A DNA stretch of 64,000 nucleotides from Arachis hypogaea (lineage: Eukaryota > Streptophyta > Magnoliopsida > Fabales > Fabaceae), in assembly GCF_003086295.3 (NCBI RefSeq), contig NC_092045.1:88302693-88366692 (forward strand), given 5' to 3'. Positions 1 to 12,011 of the stretch are shown piece by piece. Numbering within the stretch: position 1 is the stretch's first letter; every line of letters starts with the position of its first letter. Below the pieces are notes generated by a model. The model did no database searches. It was not told the origin of the DNA and saw nothing but the letters and a program-made list of their open reading frames with translations. A program made the translations under genes and the position numbers.

Positions 1-1483
1 CTAAACACCAATAATAAATCTCCTCCGATAATTCAAGAAAAACCACTTTAACAATTTCATTCAACTAATCAAAACACCCAACTTTCTCAATCGATCAATC
101 TGTCAATCAGACTAATAATCTCGTTCATCCAAAACAACTCAATTCAAATCATAAGACTTACGAAATTACAAAAATGTATTTCACGTATTAATATCGATTT
201 ATAACAACTCTGGAAAGAAAAGCAAGTTTAAGAAAGACGCCCCTACCTTGTTTACGATTTAACTGCGCGACAAACTCCGTTCTCTCTCGGCCTATAACCT
301 TGTAATCACTACCACATCCCATTCCACTCTCGCTGGCAACCCCAAACGCGACATGCAACAACCAGGAATCAATCCTACATTATCAAAACCTCAGAATTTC
401 CACCAAATACATAACATAATGCATACACACTAGCTGTGAGGGTTTCGGAACAGAAATGCTTACTGTAACAAAAGAAAAATATGAAAGCAGAGCGGTAGTG
501 GATCCTGGCCTACAGAACGGCGGCAGCCTCTAGCAGCAATGGTTCATCTTCCTCCACGACCTCCTCCTCGTGCGCATCCCTTCCTCCACAACGGCAAGCT
601 CATCTGCAACCAGAAAGCAAGCTCGGCGATGACCATGGAGGCGCGGATGGTGGCGACAGGCTTCATCACCGATAGCGGCGGTGGCTGGCGCGACGATGGC
701 GGCGATGTGACGGTCACGGCGGTCCCAGGCTCACGACTCTCGCCCTCCACGTCGCTCCCTCCCTCACTCGTGAACTCTCTCTTCGTGACTCAGCTCTATG
801 ACGGTGACTCGATGGCCACAATGACGGGATAGCAGTGGCGGCGCAGCAGATGCAGTCTCCTCCCTTCCAATCCCTCTCCTCTTCCCCGTCACTCTCTTTC
901 TCTCGGTTCCCAAACGCTCTCTCTCTTTTCCCTTTCCATTCAGCTCCCTCACTCCAACTCCCCGTCTCTCTTTTCTTTCTTTTGTTTTTTTTACTGCTGT
1001 TGTGCAGTGTGTGCTAGATTAGGAAGAAAAGGAAAGGGAAAAAGGAGAAAGGCGGCTAGTTTAGGGAAACTAGGATTAGGGACTCAATTAGGTTTTGTAT
1101 AATTGAATTTAGGAATAATTCGGTGATTTTATAAAATTAGGAGGGTAAAGTAATAATTTGAAACCAAATTTAATCCAATAATAAAAATATCTGTAAAAAT
1201 ACTATTTAATTATTAACTTAATTTATTTTCAAATAAATATTCTAATTCAATAATTAAGGATAATCAAATTAATTTCCTTTAAAATCATAAAATAGAATTC
1301 AAAATCTAGTTATTTAAATTAAACCATTTATCTGAAATCCTCATTATTTTTTAATTACTCAAGCTTTCAAATCAATAATAAAATGTCCAACCTATACATA
1401 AATTTCTAAAATTAGTATCATGAATAAATAAAATAAATCATAATTAGTTTATTATTTAATTTCTAAAAATCTGGAGTCTTACA
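1..1483 (-). mobile_element. 3' LTR of element A (Tekay-type Ty3/gypsy), cut by the window edge
   Basis: This stretch matches 14875-16359 over its whole length, with scattered substitutions and small indels, so the two are the paired LTRs of one element. The right edge reads ...AGTCTTACA (end 1483), which is the reverse complement of the TGTAAGACT LTR start used by element B. A polypurine tract follows at once, which sets the orientation as minus, with this copy as the 3' LTR. The other end and its target-site duplication lie outside the window. A GC-rich block near 480-830 gives short open frames that also occur in the other LTR; I treat these as LTR sequence and not genes. Confidence 0.85.
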
Positions 1484-1496
1484 TCCTACCCCACTT
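1484..1496 (-). other. Polypurine tract of element A
   Basis: Read on the minus strand, the bases before the 3' LTR are AAGTGGGGTAGGA. This is a purine-rich plus-strand primer site directly next to the LTR TG, the normal position for a Ty3/gypsy element. Element B has the similar AGGTGGGTAGAA in the same place. Confidence 0.75.
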
Positions 1497-2695
1497 ATAA
1501 AAATTTTCGTCTTCGAAAATTAACATTACATACAAAATATTATAAAGTCTCAATTCTTTATTTTTAAACATTTAATGGAGGAACAGAAATCTCATCACAT
1601 AGGCGCATATATAGTTTCAAATACTAAGATATTCTTATAGCTTAAAACATTTATAGGGAAAAAGTGTATGACAAAGCAGAAGATACAAGATAGACTCGAT
1701 GTAAAATGGTTATATGGATTTAAAACTTTACAAAAGTTTGGAGGAACAAAATAGAGTGTAAGTCAAGGTAGGTCTTCACAAAGCAAAGCAGTAATTAATG
1801 TGGCAAAAAAAGCTACAAAGCAAGTTGGTATTAAAACAACGGCTATAACGTTCTCTCATAAATCTCTTACCCACTTTAGAACTTCAACTTCCTAATTCCA
1901 TCAAACACTTTACAACCCCATAATCGATCATAAGCCTAACACCCGCAAACTTGTTTGCAAGGAACAAAACTGTCACAATTTCTCATAATGTTACACACTT
2001 ACCGCTTCATCTTCCATATTCACAAACCACTTTTACAAGAATCAACGTATCGCACTACTATACCTAAAGGTCGCACGTGATATTAAAACAATCCTCGAGT
2101 TTAATCAGAAGGGTACTAAACCTTAAAAGACAAGCGACAAGGACAATACCCGCAATAATTTGAAAGAATTGTTGGGGGTCACAAGTAATCAGAGATGCAC
2201 AAGGAATGAAGAGTGTCAGAAAGTAAAATCAGTTTGGCAACCTCAGGAATGATCTCCGAATCAAAGAAGAGCGATGGAACAGCAAAAGGAATAACAGTGT
2301 GGTAGTTTGAAACAAAATCAAGCTGAGTTAAAGAAATGTAAAATCATAGAAGAAGATTAATTAGAGTCAGTAATGATGCTCACAAGGTTTAAAAAAATTT
2401 ACGATTAAGAACACCTTCTAATACATTTAAATATAAAGAATGAAAAACTTAAGGAAGATCACTTCATGTTCTAAAAAAAATATGTAATTCGCATTTTGCA
2501 AAAGGATGACAAAAACATATATCAAGATTGCAATATGGTCAAAAGAAAATTTAATTGTATTTCTTCCAAATAGTTTCCAAGTAAAAGACAGAATAGGTGA
2601 GGTTGGTGAGGTTTTAAAAAAACGAAAATTAATTATATTAAGGCCAAAACAAATTTCCAAAAATTCTAAAAGATATTTAGGTATTCAATCAAATA

Positions 2696-4330
2696 AAGGT
2701 ATACAGTGAAATTGTGGCAAGGTTGTAAGAAAATCAAATATTTTTTTTTAAATTCTCAAGGTTTATATTCAATCAAGCGTGTATAAAAATTATAGCAAAT
2801 ATGGAAGAAGAAGAAGTTAAACTTTATTTAAAAAAAAAAGAACTCTAAAGTAAAAATTTGCTTATAAGTCGGTTTTAAAACTTTATTTAAAACGGTGTAT
2901 ACCAACTTCAAAATAACTTTGTCAATTTAAAGAATAGCTATGAATGCAATTTAAGCGAGAAAATTTGATTTAACTTTCTTAAGAAGAGAATCCAAAACTT
3001 GTTTTAAAAATTCATATCGAAACGAAATTGCCATCACATAAGAATATTCAAGAATATTAAGATGCACTTAAAAAGAAATCAAGTCGTACGAAAAAGGATC
3101 TTAAATCAAGGGAGTTCAAACAAGATCAACTAGACATATGACATCAGACAAACTTTCAATTGAGCTACTAAAAACTTAAACATTCTTTTCTACCAGTCGT
3201 TCCATAAAGAGCTAACACATCCGTTTTTACCTCTAAGGACCACGTGTAACACTAAGATCAGTACAAGTACATTCAAAGAGATACAATTCGCAAGAAGAGA
3301 AAAATAAGCGACAAAAATGTATTTTCCATGAATTCGGAAGGAAGTGTAAGATTGCAACTAAGCAACGATGTATAGGCACAAGAAAACGTTTTGAAAAGAG
3401 TCATTTCACACCATAATAAGAAAGATTTAATTTAGGAACTCTAAAAGGTACAAGAAAAGCGTAGTAGTAAATTAGATCAAAATAAACTAAAACCAAATCA
3501 TAGGAACACAAGGCTCACAAGAATATGAAGGAATGGTTCAAATTACCAACAAATAAAAATGGTCAAAAGTCATAAAATATACCGGAAGAAAGAATCAAAA
3601 TGCAAATAGGAAATAATTTTAGTTTTAAAGAACTCCAATAGAAACCATAGAGGAGAACAGGGCCATTGCTTTACAAAATTCAAGAGAATCATTAAAAATG
3701 TAAATATTGTGTCATATTAAAACAAATTCAAGTCGAACTAAATTATGCAAGATTTGTAAAAATGAAAATTACCTAGGCTAAGGGTGAAATGTTTTCTCGA
3801 CAACCTTAAAAGGTATTTTACATAATCAATTAAGAATTTGCATAAAAACAAAACGAAGTTGGTAGGAAATTAAGTTGTTTTTCACCTAAAACTATTTCTA
3901 AGGTAAAGATAAAATATGCGAAGTTTGAAAGATGAAATTTAATTGAGCTAAGGACGAAAAGTAATTCCTCAAAAATTTTTTAAAAAAATAATCAAGTAGT
4001 TAATTAATTAGAGGTATGTAATGAAATTGCGATAAAGTTGAAAAGAATTCAAATTCTGTTCAAAAAGGAGGATTTCAAGGTAAGGTCTTAAATATATAAG
4101 CTTTCAAAAATTCATGTAAATAAGGACATGACAAATTCAAAACATTTTCATCAAATAGAAGAATGGCTATGGATACAATCAAACAAGAGAAAATTTACTT
4201 GAAATTTCTTAAGAGAGAATCCGAAATTCCTTTAAAAATGTTTAAAACCAAAATTCTGAGTGCATTCTTGAAATCAAAACCTCACAAGAATATCCAAGCA
4301 GATTGAAAGATGAAAGGAAGGAAATCCTCT
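2696..4330. repeat. Diverged long direct repeat inside element A
   Basis: Two segments share order and sequence, about 2696-3100 and 4013-4330. Each begins with an AGGTAT...TGAAATTG block. About 220 bases (first copy) or 150 bases (second copy) later, each has an AGAATxGCTATGxAT block, followed by GAGAAAATTT and then TTTCTTAAGAxGAGAATCC. The spacing is about 1.25-1.3 kb. Identity by eye is moderate (roughly 65-75%), so the duplication is old. Confidence 0.6.
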
Positions 4331-5257
4331 CACATTCCGAGAAAGAAACTTAAATAAAAAAAGTTCATACAAGGCTCACAATGCATAACAAATCAAACAA
4401 GTTCAAAATTACATCAAGAGTACATGAACCCAAAAGAAGAGTTTAAACAGATAAAGACAGGTACCTCAAGAAAATTAAGCAGATATATACAGTTAGGATG
4501 AAACGAAAATACATGTAAACAAAGGGATAGGGTTGGAAGATAATTCCAAACAAAGATTTCAAGGTATATGATGAAGGAACAAGTTTTAAGTTATCAACAG
4601 AATTTCAAGACACATAATATAGTAACCTCGAGAAATCGCTCCCAACGTCCCCAAACCGCGCGGTATACGTTACCTATTATTTCTATTCGCCTATAATAAC
4701 CTATTAAATTTTCCATATACATAAACCATCAACATTAAGTTGGCCAGACTTAACATCAGCAGTTATGCAATGGTAAGCTAACAGTGTTAATTAATAGGCA
4801 GTCATGTGCATAAAATTCTAACTCTTGTTACTTAGACAAGACCTATAACATGACAGACACTAGGGGTGTAATCGGTTCGGTTTGGTTCGGTTTTGGACCG
4901 AAAACAAACCGAACCGACCTGATCGGTTGAATGCTGATATCAACCATTCGGTTGGTTACTCTCTGGACAACCGAACCGAACCGAACCGAACCAACAGCGG
5001 TTTGGTTCGGTCGGTTTTTTCGATTTTTTTATACCTAATAAACAGAATTTAAAATATCATAAAATAAAATTTAAAACCTTCAATAAACCAGAATAACAAG
5101 AGTATATCATATCCAAATCCAGTATAAATTCAACTTAATTAAATATAAAACAAAGGCAATTAAAAATGTCCAGCAAAACAACAAAAATAAACACACTTTA
5201 AACCACAACAGTCACTTTAAAGCAAATAAAAATCAAACAGCCAATCAACCAGCATGC

Positions 5258-7306
5258 TTAATCTGAATCCACACCAGACTCATCCTCATCTTCTCCGGTT
5301 GGTGCAATTTCTACAAAAATAAAACAAGAAAATCAATATAGATTATAAATATAATATAGATTATAGATTATAAACATAAACCATGAAAGGAACTACAAAT
5401 TTTTTTTTTGCATACCTAATTCAAGTTTCTCAAACTCTTCAATAAGCTCCTCAAAATCAGTTGTCATTGGAGAAGCACGAAGCCAATTTTGTGTGCATAT
5501 CAATGCCTCAATTTTGGCACCTCATTGCTTGTTGGCTGCATATATATATAAACAGAATTTAAATTCATTAACAGCTCTAACAGACCACCAAAACAAGCAT
5601 CATTAACAGCTCTAACAGACCACCAAAACAAGCATCATTAACAGCTCTAACAGTCCAACAAAACAAGCATCATTAACAGTCACCAACTGCCATATAATCA
5701 ACAGAATTTAAATTCATTAACAGCTCTAACAGACCACCCAAAAAATAATGCTCGGTGATAATAATGTTTGTGTGAGAGAGGGTGAAGAATGCAGATGTTG
5801 AAATGATTCAATATATACATACATATATATAAATATGAAGAGATTAAAATAATATACATAAAATAAAAAGTAAAAAAACCAAATGAAGGTGCATTCTTGA
5901 AAGTCCCCAAAAGCAGAAGCCATGACCACAAAACATTCTATGGTCACACTTTAAAACCTTTGCATTGGCCGAGAGATCTTTGCTTCACAAGCAAGTGATG
6001 TGTTTCTTGTCACACAGTTAAAAATAAAAACAAAAAAACCTTCAGCAACTTTCACCTTCATGTATGACAACTCATCACTTCTAAGTTCTAAGACTAGTCA
6101 TTTTTTGTTTCTGCTTCTAATATTGGATAACTTACCTTTCAATACAAGCCAAAACCTTTTCTCAAATCAATCAAAAATAGTACTAGTGTTAAGGTGGTCC
6201 ATAAATTCAGAATAACAGCACCCTTTTTGGGTCTGAACTTCCCTGCAACACCCTTACACTATTAATTATCTCATATTGGAAATCACTCTTTTTTTTTCTC
6301 TTTTAAAATATTATAACCCTCAAAATTTAGGGTCAATAGCATTATATTTTTATTTCTCTGTTTTTAAAATAGAAAATATGTTTTTCAAGCTAAATGATTC
6401 GTCAGTTTTCAAAATAACTAGACAGGTAGGTAATATTGAAGATTAATATTGAGCAACACAAACAACAAAACTCTGTTTTGTTCCAACAACAAAAACTGTG
6501 GCAGAGAGAGAGACACACACAAATCACCAGGTATTAAGAGTAGCTTCAAATTAAAGATACTAGACACTATACACTAGACATCAAACATGGCAAGAAGAAA
6601 TAAATATCAAATTGCACACTGCAAGTTAAAGATATTCTAGTATGTAGTATTAGTTCTAATTAAGCAATCTAACAGCAAAACTTGATCATACTCAATTGCC
6701 ATAACACCATCTATAGAATGAATCAAAATTTTGTACAACTTTTTGGCTTTACACCAGAAAACGTGCTTCAACGATAATCATACAATACAAAAACTTATGC
6801 TGACACTAGCTAGTGCAAAATAATCCAATGATTTTTTGTTTCTTTTCTTGCCTAATGTTCCAAATATACTACTTCTTGGCTCTATTATCAATGCATAATC
6901 CAATTTTCTTTAACAAGCATACATAGTTTAACCTTTAGAACAAGTTCAGATTCATAGGAATTGGTATAAATAAAATTATCAGCAGCAGCAACAACAATAA
7001 ATAGCTAAATTAGAAGCAACAACAACACTTATAGCAGCTACAATTCAATAATGCACTGCAAAGATTCACTTATAGCAGAAGCAACAACAAATTCATTATC
7101 AGCTAAAAGCTAAGAAGCAAAAAAGAGGAAGCAAAATTCAGAATTTCTAAAAAAACATAACCACAAAGGCACAAACAGAATTTCTAAAAATCATAACCAC
7201 AAACAGAATTTGTAAAAACAATTGTTCAGGTTAAATCAAGCACAATATCACTAAACAGAATCTCTAAAAATAATTGTTCAAAATTTCTAACCTCCGAAGA
7301 AGACAT
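5258..7306 (-). pseudogene. hAT transposase remnant (first exon and C-terminal exons only)
   Basis: The C-terminal exons are readable. The exon at 5535-5416 encodes ...EALICTQNWLRAS..., the usual C-terminal dimerisation-region motif of plant hAT transposases, and ends with a GT donor at 5415. The last exon at 5310-5258 follows an AG acceptor and encodes an acidic tail ending ...DEDESGVDSD then TAA. At the other end an ATG at 7306 gives MSSSE before a GT splice donor, a plausible first coding exon. Between them I see no RNase-H-like core. A TGA in the 5535-5416 exon sits where a CGA codon would be expected. The frame upstream of 7306 is probably 5' leader. Function is lost. Confidence 0.65.
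5551..5739. repeat. 35-bp tandem repeat inside the hAT element
   Basis: A 35-bp unit starting CATTAACAGCTCTAACAG begins at 5566, 5601 and 5636, with a decayed copy at 5671. A longer direct repeat (AACAGAATTTAAATTCATTA and on into the same unit) is at 5551-5589 and 5700-5739, so the array is itself bracketed by a duplication. Confidence 0.85.
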
Positions 7307-8009
7307 TGTGGAGTTGCTTTCTGCAGGAGATGGCTTGGTGACAGGAGTGCTGCTCGGCGCTCGAGTTGGACTGCGACGGCCACTGGAGTCTTTTTTGGCG
7401 ACTGGACTGCTGCTCGGTGACAGGACTGCTTCTCGGTGAATGGATTGCTCCTCGGCGACGGCGACCCAGCGAGGCAGTGACGGCGACCCAACGACGGCGA
7501 CCCTGCGACGGCGATGACTGAAGAGAAGAAGAGAGGAAGAGAAGCTAGGGTTCTCCTTCAGGGTCTCCTTCTCTCGAGCATGGTGGAATCGAAGGTGGAA
7601 GTGTGGAACCGTGGAAGAGAAGAACAGCAACAGAGGAAGAAAGCTAGGCTCCGAATTGTAATTTCGCGTAAAAGAGAGGAAGAAGGCTAGGGTTGTTGTG
7701 AAGTTGCCCTTTTATACCTAGGTTAAAGGGCAACTTAGTAAAAACACACCATTAAACCCTCATTTTTCGGTTCGGTCCGGTTCGGTTCGGTTTTTTCCGA
7801 GTCAACCGAAAACCGAACCGAACCGATCGGTTTACTTCGAAAAAACCGAAAAAAACCGGTTTTTTCGATTTTCTGATCGGTTGTTGTAAAATTCGGTTCG
7901 GTTCTGCGGTAATTTTCGGTCCGGTTCGGTAATTTTCACCCCTAACAGACACTCAGAGAATGTAATTGAAGTATAGTCAGTCCATTCCTCAGGCTTTACA
8001 AGAAAAACC

Positions 8010-8021
8010 GCTCTGATACCA
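8010..8021 (-). other. Primer binding site of element A (initiator Met tRNA type)
   Basis: On the minus strand the sequence is TGGTATCAGAGC, three bases inside the 5' LTR, which starts at 8025. This is the common plant PBS complementary to the 3' end of initiator tRNA-Met. Element B has the same 12 bases and the same spacing. Confidence 0.85.
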
Positions 8022-8846
8022 TAATGTAACACCCTCACTATCAGAAGTCATGTTTCCAGCTGCGCTATTCTGATTGCAAGAAGTATTACGACTACTTTAC
8101 ATACTAAATATTAAAATAGGGGCCTGTGACTTGACACTGTATCGCTGATTTCTTTGAAAACCAGAAATAAATACTTTCTTAATAAAAGTATAAGCAGTCA
8201 TAGATTCATATACAAAACTCCTTACATAATATCTCATAAAATAATATACATATAAAACATACAACTCCTATCCCTCTTACAAACTTCTAATAACAAAGAC
8301 GAGGGAAGAAATCAATCTAATTAACATAACAACATATAAACCAAACGCAGTATAACTCTCCTTAATGCCTCTTCATCTAGTTCCTGAAAAGGTAAAGCTG
8401 TAGGGGGTGAGAACCTAACCACACGGTCTCACCACGGAGTTTTAAAGTTGTCATAAGAAGATATTTAATAAGAAAATTGTTTTCAAGCTCAGTAATTATC
8501 ATTGCCTTATGAATCTTTTAAAAACCAATAGGTAATCATTCAAAACCTTTTCAAAGAAAACAATGTTTAATCTTTTAGAAATTCGAAACCTTTCCTTTCT
8601 TATAAGAAAATCTCGATCAGAAGCTAACCACGCAATCAAACAACATAATCATTAATTCAGCACCAAAATTTATTCTCAAATGTAGCACGCCAGAACAAAC
8701 ACAGGCAAGACAGACAAGGAAAGCACAAGTAGGTAGCAGTTACAGCAAATAGTTCAAGTAACAGTTAAGAATAGTTTAGCAATTAGGCAAACCAAAACAA
8801 GTTCAAACCCAAGCAAAGCATACAGATGCATATGATGCATGCCTGT

Positions 8847-10254
8847 TGACGATCGGATTTCCTATCGGTAAAGAAATTCACAAATATATTCGCGTTGTAA
8901 GTATAGCTTCTAAACCAACAAAAAATCATTTCGTACAAACGTTTGGTTGTTACAAGTAATCAATAAAATTTATAAACCGAAGTATTCAAACCTCGGGTCG
9001 TCTTCTCAAGGAATTACAGGGAAATATGATTTATTATTGGTTATGAAAAACTGTATTTTTGGGTTTTTGAAAGGTTGAATGAGAAAAATAGATTGCAAGA
9101 ATTAATAAATTAATAACTAAGAAAACTCTTGGCAAGGTATGAAAACTCAAAGTCCTATCCTAGTTATCCTTATCAATGGTGATGAGAATTATATTTTTGC
9201 TCCCACTAAGTCAACCTCTAACTATGAAGGTAAGTCAAGTGGACTAATCAATCTAACACCCAAAGTCCTAGTCAACTCCTGAGGAAAGACTAGAGTTATA
9301 GGAATCTAAATCAATCAGCAAAGATACAATGATCAATCACGATGAGTTTGATAACTCAAGAGTCGCCAATTAATCAACTAAAGCCAAGAATATAAGAAAC
9401 TAAATAAAAATCATATGTCTGAAATACCTCAATTATTAATAAAAAAAATCACATCTAACATGGGAAAAATTCATAAGTTAAATTGAGAAAATAAATAAAA
9501 AGAACATTTGAACCTGTGATGAAGAAATAATCTCAATAAGATAAATCCTAATCCTAATCCTAAGAGAGAGGAGAGAACCTCTCTCTCTAAAAACTACATC
9601 TAAATCCTAAAACTATGTATGAATTATGTTGTATTCTCTATATTGATGAATGGATGGATTCCTCAATTTATAGCCTTTAATCTGTATTCTCTGGGCTTGG
9701 ATCTGGACCAAAAAGGGTCCAGTAGTCGCTGGGGATGACTTCTATAATTTCTGCAAATCGCGCACGTCACGCGTCTGCGTGGGGCACGCGGTCGTGTCAT
9801 CTGGAGTGTTGCTTTTCCACGTGGTCGCGTCAGTCATGCATCTACGTCGTCTGTGTTTTGCATGAGCCACACGTTCGCGCCATCCACGCGTTCGCACAGA
9901 TGCCACTTTTCGCAAAGCACGCGTTCGTGTCCTCCACGCGGACGCGTCGCTGCCAGTTTCTTCAATAACTCCATTTTGTGCTTTTCTTCCATTTTTGTAT
10001 GTTTTATTTCTATCCTTTAAGTCATTCCTGCCCTATAAAACCTGAAAGTACTCAACACACAAATCACGGCATCGTATGATAATAAAGGATAATTAAATTT
10101 AATATTTTTAAAGCATAGGAAATATGTTTTCTCATATGTCATATCATAAGGAAGGAATTGTAAAACCATGCAAATTCATATGAATAAGTGGGTGAAGAGT
10201 TGATAAAAACACTCAATTTAAGCACAATATGAATCATAAAATAGGGGTTTATCA
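8847..10254 (-). mobile_element. LTR of element D (Athila-like), probable 3' LTR
   Basis: The LTR begins TGACGATCGG at 8847 and ends GGGTTTATCA at 10254, about 1408 bp with TG...CA ends. It is followed at once by a polypurine tract. Its start and middle align with the LTR of element E (63286 onward), for example around AACCGAAGTATTCAAACCTC, so D and E belong to related families. It contains a CpG-rich stretch at about 9755-9955 with many CACGCG/ACGCGT motifs, and a short open frame there is a by-product. It interrupts the 5' LTR of element A after GCCTGT. Confidence 0.75.
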
Positions 10255-10271
10255 ACCTCCCCACACTTAAA
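10255..10271 (-). other. Polypurine tract of element D
   Basis: The minus strand reads TTTAAGTGTGGGGAGGT directly before the LTR. The same core recurs at 11150-11176 and 11970-11987, so it is present three times in 1.7 kb. Confidence 0.7.
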
Positions 10272-12011
10272 CAATAACATGTCCTCATGCTAAATCCAAG
10301 AGAAAAGAGTAAAGATAAAATGGTGGAATCGTATGCAATGCAATCTATTCTAAATGCAAGCTACCTAAATGAGTCATGCAATTCTAGTTATTATTCACTT
10401 GTATATAAATCTTACATGTAGTTAAATTAATCCATATCTTCAAGGAATCATATATGTACAATTGAGGCCAAATCAATTTAAAGCACAGTCACAATTGAGT
10501 TGAGTTAAGATAGTTCACAACTTGCAAGACAATTAGTAATTAAACATGGATATATGAGAATGAGCTGTTGAACCCTCACTGGATTTTGTGTTTACTCTCT
10601 AATCATTCAGTGTTTGGGGTTAATCACACTCTTCTTTTCTAGTCATGCTTTCTAAAACTTTATTTTTCATCTAACCAATCAACAAATATAGAATATAGAC
10701 ATACAAAAATCATGAGGTCTTTTCTCAGGTTGTAATGGGGTTAAAGTAAGGGTAATGGTGTACATATAAGGCTAAGTGAGCCAACAAAGTGAATCCTTGA
10801 TTAGTCTAAGATCTCACTTAACATACATACTTTATAATTTCAAAGTTCTCTTACCTACTTACCCAAAAAAAATTTTTCACTTTTGTATTACATGCTCATG
10901 CACCATATTTAATTTTGATTTTTTTGGTTCTATGTGCATTGATTCTTTATAATTGCATTGGGGTAATTTTTGTATCCCCTTATTTAAATACTAAATTTTT
11001 TTATTTTTTTATTTTTTATTATTTTTTATTTTTTTCAATGCACATGGTAATTTAATTTATTTTGATTTCACATGAGCATGCTCCCAAATTTTTTAGATAA
11101 CTTATTTAATTTAATTCCCTACTTTTTTTTTCTATTATCCCATATTCCCATAAAATTCCCCACACTTAAATTATGCACAATATCTATCTTAAGCTAACCA
11201 AGGATTCAACTTGGGATTTTCATTTTGTTTTTCTACTTAAAGCTAGTAATGTGGTTATGAAATAGAAGGGAGTTAAAAGGGTCAAGGGGGCTAACAAGGA
11301 TGGCATAGAAGGTAGGTTTATTTGGGACAAGTGAGCATAAATACAAATAATGGCCTTAGTCATCTCTTGGTATGTATCTATATTCTATAATTAGACATAC
11401 ATATTAAAACAAAATAAAGATTGCAAGCATAGAAAAGAAGTGCGAAACACACATGAATGAAATTTATGGTTTGATGTAACCATACAATTAAGTTCAAAAC
11501 TCACAGGCTGTATGTTCTCAAGCTCAGAAATCATATATTAGTTATGTATGTCATGCAAGTAGAAATCAAGAGTTTCCATTCAACTCAATGTAAATCTTAA
11601 GGTGCCCCTTAAAATCTTAGAGTTCCTTCTTGAAGAAATGTTGTTAAATAACTAACATGTAATACTATATATACAAGGTGTGTGGATTGTTTTAATTTAC
11701 TAAAGTTCCTAGTTTACTCTTTTATTTTTAATTAAACCAACTTATCATATGCTAAAAGGGCAAACTATACTAATTAATCCACTTAATATATAACTAGTAA
11801 ACTAAAAGTGCAAATTAAGCTAAAATATCTAAGATATATACAGCCCAAAGTGCAGAATACAAAAATACAGCAAAAGCAAAAGAAAAATATGCAAATAAAA
11901 TACAGAAAATGAACAAAATAAGACAAGTGTCTGTAGTGGTTCACCAAAAAATATATGCCAGAGATGGCGACCTCCCCACACTTAAATAATAGCATCATCC
12001 TCGATGCTCAT
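10272..12011 (-). other. Long 3' untranslated region of element D
   Basis: This 1.7 kb lies between the end of the third ORF and the polypurine tract. It is AT-rich with T-runs near 10990-11030 and contains two extra copies of the polypurine-tract core. I see no coding potential. Confidence 0.5.

Larger units (their letters stand above)
4861..7944 (-). mobile_element. hAT-superfamily element, internally deleted, with 8-bp TSD
   Basis: Both sides carry the 8-bp target-site duplication ACAGACAC (4853-4860 and 7945-7952), the length typical of hAT. The ends are inverted: the left starts TAGGGGTG and the right finishes CACCCCTA. Subterminal regions (about 4873-5015 and 7768-7932) are packed with GGTTCGGTT/AACCGAACC motifs in opposite orientation at the two ends, a typical transposase-binding layout. 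It sits in the leader of element A, about 70 bases from the PBS. Remains of a transposase gene lie on the minus strand, but the central coding part is missing, so it cannot be autonomous. Confidence 0.9.
1484..8024 (-). mobile_element. Interior of element A: non-autonomous Tekay-type retrotransposon
   Basis: Without the nested hAT (4861-7944) this interior is about 3.4 kb. It has no gag or pol motif in any frame: no RT YxDD/FxDD box, no RNase H or integrase signature, and no frame over about 80 codons outside the hAT. The leader next to the PBS (7953-8021) is close to the leader of the coding element B (59200-59261), including a shared block around GAAGTATAGTCAGTCC. The plus strand is A-rich throughout. 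Two diverged direct repeats lie inside it (about 2696-3100 and 4013-4330). The simplest reading is a non-autonomous element mobilised by B-type proteins. An old, fully decayed interior is less likely, because the LTR ends and PBS remain clear. Confidence 0.7.

Noticed and set aside
539..1017. Two open frames of 97 and 60 codons in the first LTR copy, with counterparts at 15498-15892
   Set aside because: They lie in a GC-rich part of the element A LTR, their start and end differ between copies, and they show no domain. The duplication reflects the LTR pair and not gene conservation.
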